From NCBI GenBank assembly GCA_033851265.1, contig JAWWOW010000005.1:310001-374000 (forward strand): a stretch of DNA of 64,000 nt. The letters run 5' to 3'. Under the pieces are notes generated by a model. The model searched no databases and was not told the DNA's origin. It saw only the letters and a list, made by a program, of their open reading frames with translations. Within the stretch, counting starts at the first letter, position 1. Every line of letters starts with the position of its first letter. This DNA is from JAWWOW01 sp033851265. GTDB lineage: Bacteria > Actinomycetota > Actinomycetes > JAWWOW01. The position numbers were made by a program, and so were the translations under genes. Below are positions 59,196-64,000 of the stretch, in pieces.

Positions 59196-61760
59196 TCAGC
59201 CAGCGGCGATGTCGCGGGCTCGCGCCTTGAGGGCGCGCTCGGTTGTTGCTCGTCCTTCGACGACGAGGCGGCGCAGTGTTGGGTCCGGGTCCGTCGCCCG
59301 CAACCACCGGTCGGCTGCCTCCAACGTCTGCTCCTCGATGACCAGAGAGGGGAACAGGTTGACGATGATTTCCTGCGCCATCTCTGGTGTGCGTGTTTCC
59401 CACAGTTGGTTGATCGACGCGAAGTAGCGATCGACGTACGGCCGGAGCAGCTCTCGGTGGTCGGGGTTCTGGAAACCAACGACGGTTGACCGCTGCAAGG
59501 CGTTTGGAAGCGCGTCGTCGTCGACGACCGCGGCCCATGCGTCGGCCTTTGCCTGCTCAGTCGGACGGGCCGCGCGCACCATGGCGGCATGCCGTTCGCC
59601 GGTGGCGGTGCGGTCTCGAGCCAACTCCGCGTCGATCTCGTTTTCGTCAGCAACTTCCAAGGCCACGAGACGGTGCAGGAAAGCCCAGCGAAGGTCGACG
59701 TCGACAACCAGACCCTCAACCGTGCGGTCGCCCGACAGCAGGTCGCGAATGAGACCAACGTGGTCCTCGCTCGTTGCGGTCGATGCGAGTGCGCGGACCC
59801 ACGCCAGCTGGTGATCGCTGCCAGGTTCGGCGGCGAACACATGGTCGTAGGCCCCGGTGGCGAGTTGCAGGAGTCCCGTCTCCCGCCACGCTGGATCGGC
59901 GAAGCTGTCGCAGGCGATCTTCGCCTGGCGCAGATGGTTCTGCAGCAGGCCGATGTCGCTCTCGTTGCCAATGCCGCGCGTGACGAGCGACACGTAGTCG
60001 CGTGCCGGCATTTCGGCGTCGCGAAGCATGTCCCAGGATCCAGCCCAGCAGATGGCGCGCGGCAACGGATGAGGCAGCTTGGCGATGTGCTCCGTCACTG
60101 TGGCGAGGCTGCGGTCGTCGAGCCGGATCTTGGCGTAGGTCAAGTCATCGTCGTTGAGCAGCAACAGGTCTGGTCGACGTACACCAACGAGTTCTGGCAC
60201 GTCGCTCTGCGCGCCTGTGATGTCGATCTCCACGCGGTCCCGGCGTACCAAGCCGTCATCGGTGAGGTCGTAGAGACCGATGGCGATGCGGTGGGAGCGC
60301 AGCGTCGGATGCTGTTCCGGCGCTTCCTGCATGACGGCGAACGCCGTGTAACTGTCGTTGTCGTCGGTCTCGAAGTGCGCGCGCAACGTGTTGACGCCGG
60401 CAGTCTCGAGCCACTCCTTTGACCACGACGACAGGTCACGTCCGGAGGTTTCCTCCAGCGCCTCGAGTAGATCGTCAAGCGACGTGTTGCCCCATGCGTG
60501 CTTTTGGAAGTAGTCGCGCACTCCGTCGAGGAACTCGTCCTGACCGACCCACGCGACGAGCTGCTTCAGCACCGACGCGCCCTTCGCGTACGTGATGCCG
60601 TCGAAGTTCGCGCGCACCGCGTTGAGGTCGACCATGTCTGAGGCAATGGGGTGGGTCGACGGGAGCTGGTCCTGGCGGTAGGCCCACGTCTTCTCGATGT
60701 TGGCGAACGACGCCCAGACGGTGTCATAGCGGGTAGCCACCTGGGTGGCGAGGGTGCTGACATATTCCGCGAAGGACTCGTTGAGCCAGAGGTCGTCCCA
60801 CCAACGCATCGTCACGAGATCGCCGAACCACATGTGTGCCATCTCGTGCAGCAAGGTGACGGCACGGCGTTCGTACGACGCGGCGGTCACCTTCGAGCGG
60901 AAGACGTAGTCCTCGAGGAAGGTCACCGCGCCGGCGTTCTCCATCGCGCCGGCGTTGAACTCGGGGACGAAGAGCTGGTCGTACTTTTCGAACGGATACG
61001 GGAAGTCGAACGCTTCCTCGAAGAACGCGAACCCGCGCTTGGTCAGGTCGAACAACTCCTCGGCGTCGAGGAACTCCGCGAGTGAGGCACGGCAGTACAG
61101 ACCGAGTGGGATGTCGTGCTCGCGGCCGTTGTAGACGTCGTTGATCCGGAAGTACGGACCGGCGATGAGCGAGGTGACGTACGTCGAGATCGGCCGACTC
61201 GGCTGGAACTCCCACCGGGCAATGCCATCCCGCACGGGATGTGGTTCGGGCGTCGTCGTGGTCGACACGACTTGCCACTCGGAGGGAGCGGTCACGGTGA
61301 GACCGAACGCTGCCTTCAGATCGGGTTGGTCGAAGCATGCGTACATGCGATGCGCGTCGGCCGTCTCGAACTGGGAGTAGACATAAACAGCGCCATCAAC
61401 GGGATCGCGGAATCGATGCAAGCCCTCGCCGGTGCGCATGTACGCGCCCTCCGCGACGACCGTCAGCTCGTTCTCCTCGGCCAGGTTTTCCAGCGTGATC
61501 GCGTGGCCGTTGTAGACCTCGGCCGGGTCGAGCTCCTGTCCGTTGAGGATGACCTTCTCGACGGACGGCGCGAGCAGGTCGACAAACGTCGACGCACCCG
61601 CCTCATGACAGCGGAAGCGCACAACCGACGTGGAACGGAATGTGCGCTCGCTGGGGCCGGAGCCGCCGTCGGTGAGGTCGAGGTCCACGTCGTACGACGT
61701 CACGCTGAGCAGGCGCGCACGTTCGCGGGCGTCGGCGCGGGTCAGGTTGTTTGCAGCCAC
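59196..61760 (-). CDS. pepN: Aminopeptidase N (M1 metallopeptidase)
   Basis: An 854-residue M1 aminopeptidase. The GTG at 61760 (VAANNLTRADARERARLL) follows AAGGAG and is preferred over a longer frame. The exopeptidase motif is FNAGAMENAGAV; zinc ligands are in LHEMAHMWFGD and the NESFAEY Glu, with the assisting Tyr in the domain beyond. The C-terminal about 350 residues form the ERAP1-like helical domain. It removes N-terminal residues from peptides in the cytosol. It converges with the DUF5130-like gene and diverges from the aldehyde dehydrogenase. Confidence 0.96.
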   Translation of the reverse strand: MAANNLTRADARERARLLSVTSYDVDLDLTDGGSGPSERTFRSTSVVRFRCHEAGASTFVDLLAPSVEKVILNGQELDPAEVYNGHAITLENLAEENELTVVAEGAYMRTGEGLHRFRDPVDGAVYVYSQFETADAHRMYACFDQPDLKAAFGLTVTAPSEWQVVSTTTTPEPHPVRDGIARWEFQPSRPISTYVTSLIAGPYFRINDVYNGREHDIPLGLYCRASLAEFLDAEELFDLTKRGFAFFEEAFDFPYPFEKYDQLFVPEFNAGAMENAGAVTFLEDYVFRSKVTAASYERRAVTLLHEMAHMWFGDLVTMRWWDDLWLNESFAEYVSTLATQVATRYDTVWASFANIEKTWAYRQDQLPSTHPIASDMVDLNAVRANFDGITYAKGASVLKQLVAWVGQDEFLDGVRDYFQKHAWGNTSLDDLLEALEETSGRDLSSWSKEWLETAGVNTLRAHFETDDNDSYTAFAVMQEAPEQHPTLRSHRIAIGLYDLTDDGLVRRDRVEIDITGAQSDVPELVGVRRPDLLLLNDDDLTYAKIRLDDRSLATVTEHIAKLPHPLPRAICWAGSWDMLRDAEMPARDYVSLVTRGIGNESDIGLLQNHLRQAKIACDSFADPAWRETGLLQLATGAYDHVFAAEPGSDHQLAWVRALASTATSEDHVGLIRDLLSGDRTVEGLVVDVDLRWAFLHRLVALEVADENEIDAELARDRTATGERHAAMVRAARPTEQAKADAWAAVVDDDALPNALQRSTVVGFQNPDHRELLRPYVDRYFASINQLWETRTPEMAQEIIVNLFPSLVIEEQTLEAADRWLRATDPDPTLRRLVVEGRATTERALKARARDIAAG

Positions 61761-61864
61761 CGAGGACGACTCCTTCGTCGCACTTATGCAGGGGCCGAGT
61801 CTGGCACGCCGGGGGACACTAACGCCTAGGCTTCTGTGTCGCCGCGGCCACACCGGGAGGGACC

Positions 61865-63283
61865 ATGCCCCGCACCGACTCCATCTATATCGACGGCGCC
61901 TGGGTGCCCTCGTCCGGCACCGGGACCATCGAGGTCATCAACCCGGCCACCGAAGAGGTCGCCGGCGTCATCCCCGAGGGCACACCGGAGGATGTCGATC
62001 GCGCGGTTGCCGCCGCGCGGGCTGCCTTCGACTCATGGTCGGCGACGAGCGTCGACGAGCGAGTCAAGCACCTCGTTCGCATCCAGGAGGGCCTCGCCGC
62101 CCGCAGCGACGAGATGGCGCAAACCATCGTCAGCGAGATGGGAGCCCCCCTCGGCTTCGCGACGCACGTGCAGGCTGGGCTCCCCCAGGTCGTGCTCGGC
62201 TCGATCGCGCAACTGTTGCCGACGTTCCCGTTCGAAGAGGAGCTCGGCACCTCGCTCGTCGTACGCGAGCCCATCGGCGTCGTCGCAGCGATCACTCCGT
62301 GGAACTACCCGCTGCATCAGGTCGTCGCCAAGGTCGCACCGGCGCTCGGCGCGGGTTGCACGATCGTGCTGAAGCCCAGTGAGGTGGCGCCGCTGTCGGC
62401 GTACCTGTTCGCGGAAATCATCGACGAGGCCGGCCTCCCACCTGGCGTCTTCAACCTGGTGGCCGGCAGCGGGCCGGTCGTCGGCGAAGCGCTAGCCGCT
62501 CACCCCGACGTCGACATGGTCTCGTTCACCGGCTCGACCCGCGCCGGGCGTCGCGTCAGTGAACTTGCGAGCGCCACGATCAAGCGGGTGGCGCTGGAGC
62601 TCGGCGGCAAGTCCGCGAACGTCGTACTTCCCGACGCCGACTTGGAGCAGGCCGTCAAGGTCGGGCTTGCCAACTGCTTCATCAACGGTGGGCAGACGTG
62701 CACTGCGCAGACGCGGCTGCTCGTCGACCGGGCGAGGTACGACGAGGCAGTCGAGCTCGCTCGTCAGGGCGCGGAGGGATACACCGTCGGCTCGCCGCTC
62801 GACGAGAACACACGCGTCGGCCCGATGGTGTCGGCCGCGCAACGCGACCGAGTCCGCGGCTACATCGACAAGGGCGTTGCCGAAGGCGCGCGCCTCGTCA
62901 CCGGAGGTACTGAACCCCCCGACGGTCTTGACCGGGGCTACTACGTGCGGCCGACCGTGTTCGCTGACGTCGATCCGTCGATGACCATCGCGCAGGAGGA
63001 GATCTTCGGTCCGGTGCTGTCGGTCATTTCCTACGACGACGAGGACGACGCGTTGCGGATCGCCAACGACTCGGCGTACGGCTTGGCCGGTGCGGTCTGG
63101 GCCGGGAGTCAGGAACGCGCGCTCGCGTTCGCTCGCCGGATGCGCACCGGGATGGTCGACGTGAACGGCGGGCGCTTCAACCCACTCAGCCCGTTCGGCG
63201 GCTACAAACAGTCGGGCAACGGTCGCGAACTCGGCCGCTTCGGCATCGAGGAGTTCCTCGAGGTCAAGTCCCTCCAGCTCTAA
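61865..63283 (+). CDS. NAD(P)-dependent aldehyde dehydrogenase
   Basis: A 472-residue ALDH with Asn in AITPWNYPLHQ, the general-base Glu in LELGGKSANVV, the nucleophile Cys in NGGQTCTAQTRLL and the second Glu in QEEIFGPVLSV. It resembles the mycobacterial AldC-type and coniferyl/betaine-like broad group, and the substrate cannot be named. The ATG follows GGGAGGGACC. The stop TAA overlaps the rpiB ATG by one base, so the two genes are coupled. Confidence 0.94.
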   Translation: MPRTDSIYIDGAWVPSSGTGTIEVINPATEEVAGVIPEGTPEDVDRAVAAARAAFDSWSATSVDERVKHLVRIQEGLAARSDEMAQTIVSEMGAPLGFATHVQAGLPQVVLGSIAQLLPTFPFEEELGTSLVVREPIGVVAAITPWNYPLHQVVAKVAPALGAGCTIVLKPSEVAPLSAYLFAEIIDEAGLPPGVFNLVAGSGPVVGEALAAHPDVDMVSFTGSTRAGRRVSELASATIKRVALELGGKSANVVLPDADLEQAVKVGLANCFINGGQTCTAQTRLLVDRARYDEAVELARQGAEGYTVGSPLDENTRVGPMVSAAQRDRVRGYIDKGVAEGARLVTGGTEPPDGLDRGYYVRPTVFADVDPSMTIAQEEIFGPVLSVISYDDEDDALRIANDSAYGLAGAVWAGSQERALAFARRMRTGMVDVNGGRFNPLSPFGGYKQSGNGRELGRFGIEEFLEVKSLQL

Positions 63284-63783
63284 TGCGCGTCTACATCGGT
63301 GCCGACCATGCGGCGTACGAGCTGAAGAACCGGATCGTCGACCACGTCCGCGACAACGGTCACGAGCCGATCGACTGCGGGCCGTACGCGTACGACGCGA
63401 ACGACGACTACCCCGTGTTCGTCCTGCGCACGGCCGAGCGGGTCGCCGGTGATCCGGGCAGTCTGGGCGTGGTTCTCGGTGGATCCGGCAACGGCGAGGC
63501 GATTGCCGCCAACAAGGTCAAAGGCATCCGCGCTGCCCTTGCGTTCAGCGAGGAAACGGCGCAACTGGCGCGCGAGCACAACGACGCCAACGTGCTCTCC
63601 CTCGGAGCACGTGTGTACGACGAGGACAAGGCGCTGCGCTTCGTCGACGTGTTTGTGTCAACGCCGTTCTCCGGTGACGAGCGGCATGTACGCCGCATCG
63701 AGATGCTGAGTCGCTACGAAGAGGACGGCTCATTGCCGCCATTGCCGGCCGGCGTCGAGGAACCACCCGGCGTCGACGGCTGA
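63283..63783 (+). CDS. rpiB: Ribose-5-phosphate isomerase B
   Basis: A 166-residue RpiB that interconverts ribose-5-phosphate and ribulose-5-phosphate. The opening YIGADHAAYELKN carries the phosphate-binding His, and GGSGNGEAIAANKVKGIRAAL has Glu where E. coli-type enzymes have the catalytic Cys, as in the mycobacterial enzyme where Glu is the base. The C-terminus is about 15 residues longer than usual and Pro-rich. The ATG overlaps the ALDH stop. Confidence 0.95.
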   Translation: MRVYIGADHAAYELKNRIVDHVRDNGHEPIDCGPYAYDANDDYPVFVLRTAERVAGDPGSLGVVLGGSGNGEAIAANKVKGIRAALAFSEETAQLAREHNDANVLSLGARVYDEDKALRFVDVFVSTPFSGDERHVRRIEMLSRYEEDGSLPPLPAGVEEPPGVDG

Positions 63784-64000
63784 GCGGGAGGTCCCGGCCG
63801 GGGGGCCGGCCGAGCCGTGTCATGAGGCCGATCGGTCACCGGCGGTCCGACGTGGGGGGCTGGCATGGCTTCGGCTGCAACGTGATGCTCGGCTCGGGGG
63901 CGCGACGCGTCGCGGGCTCGGAGTGCGCCGGACGTGCCGACCTTCGATGGCCCTGCACCGACCAGTCCGCGCAGCGCCTCCGGCGCGTCGTCACGACGAC
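63714..64000 (-). CDS. 3' end of a minus-strand gene entering from the right edge
   Basis: The minus-strand frame from 63998 is open for 94 codons to a TAG at 63714-63716. Its first part (APEALRGLVGAGPSKVGTSG, ALRARDASRP) looks like the end of a folded domain; the rest is a Pro/Ala/Gly/Ser-rich tail. The last 70 bases overlap the 3' end of rpiB. No start codon lies in the window, so it is 5'-partial. The family is not identified. Coding status is supported by composition only. Confidence 0.45.
   Translation of the reverse strand, partial: RRDDAPEALRGLVGAGPSKVGTSGALRARDASRPRAEHHVAAEAMPAPHVGPPVTDRPHDTARPAPRPGPPAQPSTPGGSSTPAGNGGNEPSSS
63794..63809. terminator. Short GC hairpin after rpiB
   Basis: CCGGCC-GGGG-GGCCGG, a 6-base stem with a 4-base loop 11 bases past the rpiB stop. 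It could end the rpiB message, but it lies inside the candidate converging reading frame and has no T-run. Confidence 0.35.

Overview
The window is a GC-rich stretch from a bacterial chromosome. It has many GTG and TTG starts, dense operons with 4-base stop/start overlaps, a 13E12/DUF222-type HNH gene, a frdABCD operon, a group II truncated hemoglobin and an EttA/PepN/RpiB block. Together these point to an actinomycete (Actinomycetota). The genus cannot be fixed from sequence alone, but the block at 45996-63783 recalls, from memory, the gene content of the rpiB-pepN-glbO-ettA region of mycobacteria. Assignments rest on motif reading and family knowledge; no database search was run.

Layout. 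(1) 1-6577: the last two genes (ATPases LivG and LivF) of a branched-chain-amino-acid-type ABC importer, translationally coupled to an exported anchored protein, a small membrane protein with a Cys-rich tail, an exported DUF1080 protein and an exported PQQ-type beta-propeller. (2) 6566-23572: lipid or steroid-like catabolism: a two-subunit acyl-CoA dehydrogenase, an alpha-methylacyl-CoA racemase, an acyl-CoA ligase, a cytochrome P450, a 3-alpha-hydroxysteroid-dehydrogenase-like SDR, a metal-ligand-less amidohydrolase-fold protein, a second SDR, an RfbH-like PLP-fold protein, a luciferase-family oxidoreductase, an O-methyltransferase and a MaoC hydratase. A frameshifted HNH gene and a LemA/DUF2207 membrane pair sit among them. 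Two near-identical palindromes at 10590 and 20316 suggest one TetR-type regulator. (3) 23631-26142: an H-NOX heme sensor with two histidine kinases. (4) 26217-28899: a second racemase/CoA-transferase, an SCP2-type thiolase and its DUF35 partner. (5) 29030-32799: fumarate reductase frdABCD and a small stress-protein-like gene.

(6) 32809-37720 is the most coherent candidate for an undescribed system. It contains a DedA protein, two paralogous small exported proteins sharing the tail motif PGGHxDPAGNVDHQ, an LPG-synthase-type membrane protein, and an OmpR-type response regulator with its sensor kinase. A direct repeat GTTCAG-N5-NNTCAG, spaced exactly 11 bp, occurs three times: upstream of dedA, of the LPG-type gene and of the regulator, each time in the orientation of that gene. 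Both small genes also carry a similar 5' hairpin and are followed by a strong hairpin with a shared core. I read this as an envelope-response regulon.

(7) 37729-45702: three tRNAs (Lys-CTT, His-GTG, Arg-TCT), oligoribonuclease, a degenerate receiver protein, a sortase-signal protein, a GGDEF/EAL protein and an exported subtilase ending in Trp-every-five repeats. (8) 45996-64000: a housekeeping block with a second-type SSB, EttA, a thioesterase, a 58-residue protein, GlbO, an MscS channel, a prolyl oligopeptidase, an HNH nuclease, a methyltransferase, an amidase, MalQ, a DUF5130-like protein, PepN, an aldehyde dehydrogenase, RpiB and the 3' end of one more minus-strand gene. No rRNA, CRISPR array, insertion sequence or prophage was seen. 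No stretch longer than 300 bases lacks a gene; the longest (45703-45995) holds a perfect inverted repeat and the ssb upstream region.
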